From contig CAZIGW010000271.1 of assembly GCA_964538565.1 (NCBI GenBank), positions 1 to 11,417 of the forward strand: a stretch of DNA of 11,417 nucleotides. The letters run 5' to 3'. The DNA is from CAYVBN01 sp964538565. Its GTDB lineage: Bacteria; Pseudomonadota; Alphaproteobacteria; Rhizobiales; Xanthobacteraceae. Shown piece after piece: positions 1-7,077 of this stretch. The notes under the pieces are model-generated. The model made no database searches. It saw nothing but the letters and a program-made list of their open reading frames with translations, and was not told the origin of the DNA. A program made the translations under genes and the position numbers. The stretch's first letter is position 1. Each line of letters starts with the position of its first letter.

Positions 1-637
1 GCATGCCAAGCTTGTCGAGCTTCTGCGCGGCGGAAAATCCCTTGAAGCCGCGCTCGACGACGAATGCCGTGATGCCGCGCGCACCGGCGGTCGGATCGGT
101 CTTGGCATAGACCACCGCGACGTCGGCGAGCGGTCCGTTGGTGATCCACATCTTCGAGCCGTTGAGGACGTAGCGGTCGCCGCGCCGGTCGGCGCGCGTG
201 CGCATGGCGACGACATCGGAGCCCGCGCCCGGCTCCGACATGGCGAGCGCGCCCACGTGCTCGCCGGAGACGAGCTTGGGCAGATAGCGGCGCTTCTGCT
301 CGCTCGTGGCGTTGCGGCGGATCTGGTTCACGCACAGATTGGAGTGCGCGCCGTACGACAGGCCGACCGCCGCCGAGGCACGGCTCACCTCCTCCATGGC
401 GACGCAGTGCGCCAGATAGCCGAGCCCGGCGCCGCCGAATTCCTCCTCGACCGTGATGCCGAGCAGCCCGAGCTTGCCGAGCTCCGGCCAGAGGTCGCGC
501 GGAAACGTGTTGCTGCGGTCGATCGCGTCTGCGCGCGGGGCGATGGCGGCGTCGGCGAAACGGCGCACGTTCTCGCGCAGGCGGTCGAGATCCTCGCCGA
601 GCCCGAAATCGAAGCCGCTCCATGCATTGCGCGCCAT
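1..637 (-). CDS. isovaleryl-CoA dehydrogenase, N-terminal half (runs off left edge)
   Basis: This is a flavin-dependent acyl-CoA dehydrogenase that most resembles isovaleryl-CoA dehydrogenase, which oxidises isovaleryl-CoA to 3-methylcrotonyl-CoA in leucine breakdown. The window shows 212 residues of a family that is usually about 390. From the ATG at 637 the protein begins MARNAWSGFDFGLG. An N-terminal helical domain (about 10-128) contains EEEFGGAGLGYLAH. It is followed by the family signature AMSEPGAGSDV (132-142) and by YVLNGSKMWITNGP (156-169), which lines the flavin/substrate region. The end seen, KLDKLGM, is where the family continues into RGS. The catalytic glutamate lies beyond the edge. 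NGSKMWITNGP followed by VVYAKTD is closer to isovaleryl-CoA dehydrogenase than to short-chain butyryl-type enzymes, but substrate is inferred. The gene lies 91 bases downstream of mgtE on the same strand with no functional link evident. Confidence 0.88.
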   Translation of the reverse strand, partial: MARNAWSGFDFGLGEDLDRLRENVRRFADAAIAPRADAIDRSNTFPRDLWPELGKLGLLGITVEEEFGGAGLGYLAHCVAMEEVSRASAAVGLSYGAHSNLCVNQIRRNATSEQKRRYLPKLVSGEHVGALAMSEPGAGSDVVAMRTRADRRGDRYVLNGSKMWITNGPLADVAVVYAKTDPTAGARGITAFVVERGFKGFSAAQKLDKLGM

Positions 638-728
638 GCCCGCCCGCCTTTCCGGTCGCCGCCGATCTTATCGCGAGGAGCGGCGGCCTGTCAGGGTCGA
701 CGGGCGCTCCCGGGCCCTCTCCGCGGGC

Positions 729-2150
729 TCACCGAAGTCCGAACCAGAGCGTGGCGATGCCCAGGAAGGAAAAGAAGCCGACCACGTCGGTGATCGTGGT
801 GACAAACACGCCGGAGGACACCGCGGGATCGGACCGCAGCTGACGCAGCACCAGTGGAATGAGAATGCCGCCGAGCGCGCCGGCCACCAGGTTGCAGATC
901 ATCGCAAGCCCGATGACGAGCCCGAGATCCGGCATCTTGAACCACGCGTAGGCGGCGACGCCGGTGATCACCGCGAACGCGCAGCCGTTGACGAAGCCGA
1001 CGAGAATTTCGCGCAGCACGACCCGCCAGGCGTTCGCGTCGCCGAGCTCGCGCGTCGCGAGCGCACGCACCGCGACCGTCATGGTCTGCGTCGCGGCGTT
1101 GCCGCCCTGGCTCGCCACGATCGGCGCCAGCACCGCGAGGGCGACCATCTTCTGCAGCTGGCCCTCGAACAGGCCGAGCACCGAGGACGCCAGGAACGCG
1201 GTCGCCAGATTGACGAGCAGCCAGTTGAAACGGCCGCGCGCGATGGTCCACACCGAGTCGGAGAGCTCTTCGTCGCTCTTGACGCCGCCCAGCGCCTTGA
1301 GGTCCTCGTCGGCTTCCTGTTCGATCACGTCGACGACGTCGTCGATGGTGATGACGCCGACCAGGCGGTCGCCCTCGTCGACGACGGGCGCCGCCACGAG
1401 GTTGTAGCGCTCGAACAGGCGCGCCACCTCCTCCTGGTCGTCGGTCGCGCGCACGCGCCGGCGCTCCGGGTCCATCAGTTCGGCGATCGGAACGGGCCGC
1501 TTGGTGCGCAGCAGCCGGTCGAGGGAAACCGCGCCGAGCAGGTGATTGGCCTCGTCGACCACGTAGAGCTCGTAGAAGCGCTCCGGCAGTTCGCTCGTCT
1601 CGCGCATGTAGTCGATGGCGTGCCCGACCGTCCATGACGGCGGCACGGCGATCAAGTCCGTCTGCATCCGCCGGCCGGCGGACTGGTCCGGATAGTGCAG
1701 GCTGCGCGCCAGCGCCACGCGCTCGGGCGGCGGGAGCTGCTCGAGGATCTCGACCTGATCCTCGCGCGGCAGGTTCTCGAGGATGTAGACTGCGTCGTCC
1801 GAACTGAGCTCGCGCACACCCTCGGCGACGGTTTCGGCGGGCAGCTCCTCGAGGATGTCCTCGCGCACCGAATCGTCGACCTCGACCAGCGCCGTGAAGT
1901 CGAAGTCCGAGCCCAACAGCTCGATGAGCCGCGGCCGCTGGTCGGGGTCGAGCGCCTGCAGCAGCGCGCCGGCGTCGGCCTGGTGCAGGTCGGCGACGAG
2001 CGCGCGCAGCGTCGCTAGGTCTTCCCCGGCGATCGCCTCGGCGACGCGCTCCACGTACTCGTGGCGGATCGCGCCATCCTCGTCGCGCAATGCAAGAGGC
2101 GCGTGGGCGGACGCCTGCTCTGCCGCGGTCATGTCCTTTTCATCGAGCAT
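729..2150 (-). CDS. mgtE: magnesium transporter MgtE
   Basis: MgtE is an inner-membrane, dimeric Mg2+-selective channel whose cytosolic domains sense Mg2+ and close the pore when it is abundant. From the start chosen (ATG at 2150, MLDEKDMTAAEQ) it is 473 residues, near the usual 450. The order is standard: an acidic helical N domain (about 40-165), two CBS domains (about 168-280, with LLGAVSLDRLL and LVGVITIDDVVDVIE), then about five membrane segments (305-473). The pore signature PIVASQGGNAATQ is at 343-355, and the late DPAVSSGVFVTTITD carries the conserved membrane aspartate. SAGRRMQTDLIAV matches the usual CBS entry. The frame stays open up to 2249, and an ATG at 2132 is also possible; its AAGGA lies only one base before it, so the start is not settled. 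The gene diverges from the deacetylase gene. I saw no Mg2+ riboswitch in the 259 bases between them. Confidence 0.95.
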   Translation of the reverse strand: MLDEKDMTAAEQASAHAPLALRDEDGAIRHEYVERVAEAIAGEDLATLRALVADLHQADAGALLQALDPDQRPRLIELLGSDFDFTALVEVDDSVREDILEELPAETVAEGVRELSSDDAVYILENLPREDQVEILEQLPPPERVALARSLHYPDQSAGRRMQTDLIAVPPSWTVGHAIDYMRETSELPERFYELYVVDEANHLLGAVSLDRLLRTKRPVPIAELMDPERRRVRATDDQEEVARLFERYNLVAAPVVDEGDRLVGVITIDDVVDVIEQEADEDLKALGGVKSDEELSDSVWTIARGRFNWLLVNLATAFLASSVLGLFEGQLQKMVALAVLAPIVASQGGNAATQTMTVAVRALATRELGDANAWRVVLREILVGFVNGCAFAVITGVAAYAWFKMPDLGLVIGLAMICNLVAGALGGILIPLVLRQLRSDPAVSSGVFVTTITDVVGFFSFLGIATLWFGLR

Positions 2151-2409
2151 GCCGAGCCCCGGCGCGTGGTTGATCGAATGTGAGCGACGGACCGGCCGGA
2201 CACTCGACGCGGGCATGGCCCGGCCGCGAGCCGCTTGTTCGGTCCCCACTCAACAAGGATGTCGCTCCCGAGATTCGCGTGCAGCCGGTCGAGGGGGCGG
2301 CGCAAGCCTGACCGCGCGAATGCGAAGCTCGGCGAGCAGATATCGAGCGCTTGTACGCTCCGCATTCCGGCGTGGCAAATGGCAAGTGAACGGGGCATGA
2401 AATACCAGC

Positions 2410-3264
2410 ATGCGCACTGCCATGACTCCGGCGGCGGCCCCCGCCGGCCAGCCTCCTTCGCCCAAGGCTTGCGGCGGGACCCTGCTTGCCTGTCTCGTTT
2501 TCCTCGCCGTCACGGTAGGGCCGACGGCCCCGCGCGCGGCCCCGTGCCCAGGCGGCGATCCGGACGCGCTCGGAACCGAGCGGGTGCTCGCCGTCGATGC
2601 ACGGACGACCCCGCGCGTCGGCCGCAAGCAGTTTCCGGCGACGCTCGCGCTCGCTGATAAGGAGGTCGTGCTGACGTTTGATGACGGTCCCTGGCCCGGC
2701 ACGACCCCGCGCGTGCTCGACGCGCTCAGGCACGAGTGCGTACGCGCGACGTTCTTCCTGCTCGGTCAGAATGCCGCCGGCAATCCCGCGCTGGTACGGC
2801 GCGAGCTTGCCGAGGGCCACACGGTCGCCTCGCACACCTATTCCCATCCGCTGCTCGACCGCATGCCGCCTGCCCGTGCGCAGGCGGAGATCGAGCGCGG
2901 GATCGCCGCGGTCGACACGGCGGCCACTGGCGGGCCGCGCCGCGACCCGGTCGCGCCCTTCTTCCGCTTTCCGGGATTTGCCTCGACGCCCGCCCTGCTC
3001 GACTGGCTCGCGGCGCGCGGCATCGTCGTCTTCGGCGCCGACCTGTGGGCGAGCGACTGGGACTCGATGTCTCCCGAAACGCAGTTGCGGCTGGTGCTCG
3101 GCCGGCTCGAAGCGCGGCGCGGCGGCATCGTACTTTTCCATGATACGAGGAAGCAGACCGCGGCGATGCTGCCGGTATTCCTACGGGAGTTGAAGAAACG
3201 CGGCTATCGCATTGTCCACGTTATGCCGGCGGCGCGCACCGCATCCGCCCCGACCGGCCGCTGA
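2410..3264 (+). CDS. exported NodB-type polysaccharide deacetylase, paralog 1
   Basis: This is a carbohydrate esterase family 4 (NodB fold) enzyme, which hydrolyses N- or O-acetyl groups of a polysaccharide or peptidoglycan using a bound metal. The motifs are complete: TFDDGP (89-94, catalytic and metal aspartates), HTYSH (142-146, metal histidines), FRFPG (185-189), DLWASDW (211-217) and LFHD (242-245). A hydrophobic stretch at 24-40 followed by APRA-AP looks like a signal peptide cleaved near residue 43, so the enzyme should be periplasmic. The mature protein starts with a CPG-PDA-GT-RV segment shared with the next gene. Only two cysteines (C46, C110) remain after cleavage. At 284 residues it is little more than the catalytic domain. 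ATG at 2422 is an alternative start, and neither start has a strong ribosome site. The substrate is unknown; no chitin-, xylan- or cellulose-binding domain is visible. Confidence 0.9.
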   Translation: MRTAMTPAAAPAGQPPSPKACGGTLLACLVFLAVTVGPTAPRAAPCPGGDPDALGTERVLAVDARTTPRVGRKQFPATLALADKEVVLTFDDGPWPGTTPRVLDALRHECVRATFFLLGQNAAGNPALVRRELAEGHTVASHTYSHPLLDRMPPARAQAEIERGIAAVDTAATGGPRRDPVAPFFRFPGFASTPALLDWLAARGIVVFGADLWASDWDSMSPETQLRLVLGRLEARRGGIVLFHDTRKQTAAMLPVFLRELKKRGYRIVHVMPAARTASAPTGR

Positions 3265-3299
3265 CGCCCGGCTATCGCGCAAAAGACACAATGCGTGAA

Positions 3300-3315
3300 C
3301 CGAATCTTAATTCGG
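3300..3315 (+). repeat. small stem-loop between the two deacetylase genes
   Basis: CCGAAT and ATTCGG form a perfect 6-bp stem around a 4-base CTTA loop, 36 bases after the stop of the first deacetylase. No run of T follows, so it is not a good intrinsic terminator. It lies in the 189-base gap before the second deacetylase, in a locally A/T-richer patch, and could be a weak attenuator, an operator or chance. Confidence 0.3.
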
Positions 3316-3453
3316 GGCGACTGTTATGCACTATTCGCGTGCGTAACCAGGTATTCCTGTGCATGCTTGATCATCAGCCTGCACGCCGATGAGACGCGCC
3401 GGAAGGGGCCGAAGGACTGCTAGTCCGTACCGTTGGTCGAGGTTTGAACGAAA

Positions 3454-4692
3454 ATGCGCGGCACCGGAGTTTTCACCTGCGTTCTTGCCTTCCTGGCGGG
3501 CGTGGCGGCGGCCAAAGCGGCCGATTGCCCCGGCAATCCCGATGCGATCGGCACCAGCCGGGTGATCGCCGTCGATCCGAGCGAGCACGCCCGCGTCGGC
3601 ACGATGCAGTACCGGGAAACGCTTCCGCTCGAGGACCACGAGGTCGTCCTGACGTTCGACGACGGTCCGCTGCCTCCCTACACCAACCGGATCCTCGACA
3701 TCCTGGCTTCGCAGTGCGTGAAGGCGACGTACTTCATCGTCGGCCGCATGGCGCACGCCTACCCGGACACGCTGCGGCGCATCTACAGCGAAGGCCACAC
3801 GATCGGGACGCACAGCCAGAACCATCCGCTGAGCCTCAATCGGCTGCCGACAGCCCGCGCCGAGCAGGAAATCGACGACGGCATCGCGTCGGTGACGTCC
3901 GTCCTCGGCGATCCCAGGGAGGTCGCGCCGTTCTTTCGCGTCCCCGGACTCGCGCGCACGCCGGCGATCGAGCAGTACCTTGCCGCCAAGGGCATCATGA
4001 CCTGGAGCGCCGATTTCCCCGCCGACGACTGGAAGCGCATCGGTCCGGCCGAGATCATGAAGCGCGCCCTGACCCGGCTCGAGGCCAAGGGCAAGGGGGT
4101 TCTGCTCCTGCACGACATTCACCCCGCAACCGCGCTGGCGCTGCCCGGGCTCCTGCACGAGCTCAAGGTGCGCGGCTATCGCATCGTCCAGGTGGTGCCG
4201 GCGAGCCCGGAACACCCGAAGACCGAGACGACCGCCGCCCAATGGCTGATGCATCCGGGCAAGGCGCAGGAGCCGCCGGTCGCAAGCCTCGATGTGGATC
4301 CCGCCCCGCCCGAACTGCCGGCGCCGAGCATGCGGGACTTCAGCGCGCCGGAACTGGGCGCCATCCACCCGTTCGGCCCGCGGCACGTCGCGCGGCGCGG
4401 CCGCGTGCCGTTGCCGCCCGCCCCGCTGTGGCCGCCGGTGCAGAACGCGAGCCTCGATGCGGCGGCGGTCCTGCCGGTTCCGGGGCCGGAGAGCTTCGGC
4501 TACTCCGACGCGTTGCAGCCGGTGATCCCGGTGTTCGTCACGCACGCAGCCGGCCACTTCTCGATGCTCTCGACGCGGCCCGCGAACGCACCCCGCGCCG
4601 CGGCCCTGACGCGGACGGCCGACGGCGCCGCGCAGCCGCGCGCCAAGCGCGCGCCCTCCTCGATCGAGGATATTCTGGAAATGACGCGCTGA
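3454..4692 (+). CDS. exported NodB-type polysaccharide deacetylase, paralog 2, with long Pro/Ala-rich tail
   Basis: This is a second family 4 deacetylase, clearly paralogous to the gene upstream over the whole segment from CPG to the final GYRIV-V-PA. Its active-site motifs are intact: TFDDGP (67-72), HSQNH (120-124), FRVPG (161-165), DFPADDW (187-193) and LLHD (218-221). A signal peptide (about 1-22, AAAKA-AD) predicts export. The mature protein has exactly two cysteines, C25 and C88, at the same places as in paralog 1. After residue 250 come about 160 residues not found in paralog 1, rich in Pro, Ala and Arg (for example VPLPPAPLWPPVQ), with no domain I recognise. The protein ends in a more ordered, charged SSIEDILEMTR. 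A GAGG lies 11 bases before the ATG. The 189-base gap suggests it may have its own promoter. Substrate is not deducible. Confidence 0.9.
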   Translation: MRGTGVFTCVLAFLAGVAAAKAADCPGNPDAIGTSRVIAVDPSEHARVGTMQYRETLPLEDHEVVLTFDDGPLPPYTNRILDILASQCVKATYFIVGRMAHAYPDTLRRIYSEGHTIGTHSQNHPLSLNRLPTARAEQEIDDGIASVTSVLGDPREVAPFFRVPGLARTPAIEQYLAAKGIMTWSADFPADDWKRIGPAEIMKRALTRLEAKGKGVLLLHDIHPATALALPGLLHELKVRGYRIVQVVPASPEHPKTETTAAQWLMHPGKAQEPPVASLDVDPAPPELPAPSMRDFSAPELGAIHPFGPRHVARRGRVPLPPAPLWPPVQNASLDAAAVLPVPGPESFGYSDALQPVIPVFVTHAAGHFSMLSTRPANAPRAAALTRTADGAAQPRAKRAPSSIEDILEMTR

Positions 4693-4758
4693 CGGCGGCC
4701 GACGCCGAGACGCAATCCGCCTCGCGACGCCGGTTCCGGCTCCCGCCACCCGGGCTCC

Positions 4759-4784
4759 GTTCGCCCGCATCGTCCGCGGCGAAC
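4759..4784. terminator. candidate bidirectional terminator stem-loop in a convergent gap
   Basis: GTTCGCCCGC and GCGGCGAAC pair as a 9-bp GC-rich stem with one bulged C and a 7-base loop. It sits in the 117 bases between two convergent genes, the second deacetylase and the chromate-transporter pair, where a terminator is expected. There is no T tract on either side, so an intrinsic mechanism is doubtful. Confidence 0.3.
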
Positions 4785-4809
4785 CGGAATTCACCTCGCC
4801 GGATCGACC

Positions 4810-5337
4810 CTAGAGAAACTGCAGCGCCAGATAGAACGCGGCGACGACCGCGACCACGGCGTAGGGACTGATCCTGGTGAGATAGAGCACCACCGTGGTG
4901 ATCGCGGTGGTGGCGAGCGCCAGCGGCCCCGCGTGGGCGGCCTGCAGCACCGCGGCCGCGCCGGCAAAAATGAGACCCACCGCAACCGGAACGAGGCCTT
5001 GCTCGATCGCGCGCCGCCACGGTGAGGTTTCGCCGCGTTGCCACCAGCTCGTGGCGAAATAGACGACGAACGAGGACGGAACGTAGATCGCGAAGGTCGC
5101 GATCAGCGAACCGAGGAAGCCGGCGACCTGGTAGCCGATGAGCGCGGCGACCAGGGTGCTCGGCCCCGGCGCCGCGCGCGAGAGGGCGAACAGGTCGGTG
5201 AATTCCCGGTTGGTGAGCCACCCGTGCACGTCGACCGTCTGGTGCTGGATGTCGGCGACGATCGCCTGCCCGCCGCCGAAGGAGAGGATCGACAACGGCG
5301 CGAAGACGACGACAAGTCCGAGCAGGCGGTTATCCAT
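4810..5337 (-). CDS. chromate transporter, second half-size subunit (ChrA-family C half)
   Basis: This is a 175-residue membrane protein of the CHR (ChrA) family, short-chain type, in which one ChrA domain is a separate gene. The pair is expected to form a heterodimer in the inner membrane; characterised family members export chromate, often in exchange with sulfate. The domain signature is visible: FAPLSILSFGGGQAIVADI (12-30), then ALSRAAPGPSTLVAALIGYQVAGFLG (51-76), the counterpart of the LPGP motif. About five hydrophobic segments follow. Start: the frame opens at 5370, but the ATG at 5337 (MDNRLLGL) fits the family and overlaps the stop of the upstream half by 8 bases (ATGGATAA), a typical translational-coupling arrangement. 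Chromate is the family default substrate; the real anion is not shown. Confidence 0.88.
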   Translation of the reverse strand: MDNRLLGLVVVFAPLSILSFGGGQAIVADIQHQTVDVHGWLTNREFTDLFALSRAAPGPSTLVAALIGYQVAGFLGSLIATFAIYVPSSFVVYFATSWWQRGETSPWRRAIEQGLVPVAVGLIFAGAAAVLQAAHAGPLALATTAITTVVLYLTRISPYAVVAVVAAFYLALQFL

Positions 5338-5917
5338 CGCGGCGGCCCCGCTCGCGCACGTAGGAGGCAAGGACGCTGAGCGGCACCGCGACCGCGACGA
5401 CCGGCACCATCGGCCAGTGCAGCACGCCGATCACCACGAAGATGCCGACCGCGATGGCGATCGGCAGCGGCGCCCGCTCGAGCTGCGCGGCCACCTTCGT
5501 GCCGACCGACAGCGTCGCGCCGACGCCCGCCGCGGCGACGCCGCCGAGGACGAAATGGGTCGCCGGCAGGTCACCGAAGCTTCGGTACAGGTAGCCCATC
5601 AGCATGATAACGCAGAAGGCGGGTACGACCATGCCGCAGACCGCGACCGCCGCGCCCAGTCCGCCGCGCACCTGCAGGCCGATGTAGAGCGCGAGATTGA
5701 CCGGATTGGCGCCCGGCAGGACCTGGGAGATGGTGAAGCCCGACAGGTAGGCGCGGTCGTCCAGCCATTTGCGGCGCTCGACGCTTTCCGAATGCATCAT
5801 CGCCTGCGTGCTGCCGCCGAAAGCCGTCAGACCGATCTTGAGGAAGCTCCAGAACAGGGCGATCACGCCCGCGTCGCCGCGCGACGGCGCGGACGCGGGC
5901 GGACTTTCCGACGTCAT
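5330..5917 (-). CDS. chromate transporter, first half-size subunit (ChrA-family N half)
   Basis: This is the 195-residue partner of the preceding half. It carries the other CHR domain signature: FWSFLKIGLTAFGGSTQAMMHSE (22-44), with the FGG turn, then ISQVLPGANPVNLALYIG (63-80). Hydrophobic segments continue to about residue 185, and the protein ends in the charged RERGRRDG. The start at 5917 is well supported: GGAGGAG lies at 5923-5929, 5 bases upstream of the ATG. The longer open frame to 6085 adds a hydrophilic stretch without family character. This is the first gene of a two-gene minus-strand operon. It diverges from the phasin gene across 371 bases. No chrB- or chrR-like regulator or reductase gene accompanies it in the window. 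Confidence 0.88.
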   Translation of the reverse strand: MTSESPPASAPSRGDAGVIALFWSFLKIGLTAFGGSTQAMMHSESVERRKWLDDRAYLSGFTISQVLPGANPVNLALYIGLQVRGGLGAAVAVCGMVVPAFCVIMLMGYLYRSFGDLPATHFVLGGVAAAGVGATLSVGTKVAAQLERAPLPIAIAVGIFVVIGVLHWPMVPVVAVAVPLSVLASYVRERGRRDG

Positions 5918-6288
5918 GCGATCTCCTCCGAGCTGGACCGTCTCCCCCGAAGATCCGACGCGCAGGACACTCCGGACCTGCGCTGAATCTCTTTTGCAGC
6001 GCTCCATATCGGGCCACGCGAGATCGGGCAAGCCGCGATCCGGCATTCCCGTCCGGCGTCCTGAGCATCGGACGTGCCGGCGCACGCGCGTGTGTCCGTC
6101 ATCGGCGCGCCATCGGCCGGTGCGACATTGAATGCCACGCCGACTCGCGTCGGCGTTGCCGCGGGCAGCGGTCAGAACTTTTGTCGAGATTCTTCGTTAT
6201 GCAGCCAGCGGACCGCACGATGCGCCCCCGTCGTGTCCCCTCGTCCCCCCTGCGCCGAGCGCGTCCACCCTTTCCGAGGAGGTTTCCC
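5918..6288. other. 371-bp divergent intergenic region (chromate transporter / phasin)
   Basis: No convincing gene is seen here; the short open frames on both strands give Arg/Pro-rich translations with no family character. It should hold the promoters of both divergent units, but I could not assign -35/-10 boxes with confidence. The stem-loop at 6137-6156 is listed separately. A GAGGAGG ribosome site at 6276-6282 belongs to the phasin gene. Confidence 0.6.
6137..6156. repeat. perfect 8-bp inverted repeat in the divergent promoter region
   Basis: ACGCCGAC and GTCGGCGT are perfectly complementary around a 4-base TCGC loop. It lies about 220 bases upstream of the chromate-transporter start and 133 bases upstream of the phasin start. 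There is no T run, and both flanking genes point away, so a terminator is unlikely. A regulator-binding dyad or an RNA stem in the phasin leader are possible. Confidence 0.35.
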
Positions 6289-6828
6289 ATGGCAAAGAGC
6301 CCAGCCGGCGAAGCACGCGAAGCCGCCGAGAGCGTGAGCGAACACAACCGGGAACACGTGCGCCGTGGCGTGGAACAGGCCAAGGACACCATGGAGCAGA
6401 GCGCCGCCCAGACCAGGGAGGCCGCGAACTACGGGCTTGGCTGGATGCGCGACTTCGCCGAACAGAGCGTGGCGCAGAGCAAGGTGATGTTCGACGGCCT
6501 GTTCACCACCGCGTGCCGTGCGATCGAGACCTTCGACCAGCAGGCGGCGGAGGTCCGCCACGGCTCGATCTCGCTCGCCGAGCGGGCGCTCGCCAACACC
6601 TTCGACTACGCGCAGAAATGCGCGCGCGCCAGCAATCCGCAGGAGATGGCCAAGCTGCAGTCCGAATTCTTCGAGCGCCAGGCGCAGATCTTCGCCGATC
6701 ATTCCAAGGACATCGGCCAGAAGATGATGCAGGCGGCGGACCAGACGGCAAAGACCACGATGGCCGGCATTCAGTCGACCGGCGAGAGGGCGTGGCGCCG
6801 CGCCGAATCGAGCGCCGCGATGAGTTGA
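6289..6828 (+). CDS. phasin family protein
   Basis: Phasins coat polyhydroxyalkanoate (carbon storage) granules and control their size and number; some relatives act as general stress or chaperone-like proteins. The 179-residue product is almost entirely amphipathic helix, with no signal peptide or membrane segment. The family core runs about 55-150: FAEQSVAQSKVMFDGL, then LANTFDYAQKCARASNPQEMAKLQ (101-124) and SEFFERQAQIFADHSKDIGQ (125-144), where the NPQE-LQSEF pattern is characteristic. Both ends are Ala/Glu-rich and polar. A GAGGAGG site 6 bases before the ATG fixes the start. No granule synthase gene (phaC) is near, which is common. It stands alone, with 249 bases before the next gene. 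Whether it binds granules or has a stress role cannot be decided here. Confidence 0.85.
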   Translation: MAKSPAGEAREAAESVSEHNREHVRRGVEQAKDTMEQSAAQTREAANYGLGWMRDFAEQSVAQSKVMFDGLFTTACRAIETFDQQAAEVRHGSISLAERALANTFDYAQKCARASNPQEMAKLQSEFFERQAQIFADHSKDIGQKMMQAADQTAKTTMAGIQSTGERAWRRAESSAAMS

Positions 6829-7077
6829 AGCCGGTCGCCGCTCGCGAAAAGGCGTGAGCGCCTCGCCACGACCGCTGCGGCCGCTGGAACCGGCGCGGAG
6901 AAATCGTGGCGCGGGCGCGGCGAAGCGGGCGCGCATGGCCACGTCTTTTGCGACGATCCGCAGCATCGCACCGCCGTGCGAGGAAATCGACGCGCGGTCC
7001 CGGCGCACGCGATCGGACGGCGGAACCGCACCGATCCCTGGAGAGTCTCCGAGATGGTTGAGAGAAGGACGTAGCGG

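Noticed and set aside
453..1637. Long plus-strand open frame opposite the dehydrogenase and mgtE genes
   Set aside because: The translation is His/Arg/Asp-rich with no family character, and the opposite strand encodes MgtE with all its domains. It is a shadow frame caused by high GC.
2151..2409. Possible Mg2+-sensing riboswitch upstream of mgtE
   Set aside because: I looked for conserved stem elements on the minus strand and saw no recognisable M-box pattern; a covariance-model search would settle it.
3331..4794. 487-codon minus-strand open frame opposite the second deacetylase
   Set aside because: Arg/Gly-rich antisense shadow; the plus strand carries a complete NodB active site.
5918..6288. 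Short open frames between the chromate transporter and phasin genes
   Set aside because: They overlap each other on both strands, give Arg/Pro-rich sequence and lack family character; the strong ribosome sites belong to the flanking genes.
6829..7077. Plus-strand open frame between the phasin and the acyltransferase
   Set aside because: Arg/Pro/Ser-rich translation with no motif, and it runs into the start of the acyltransferase in another frame. The gap appears non-coding.
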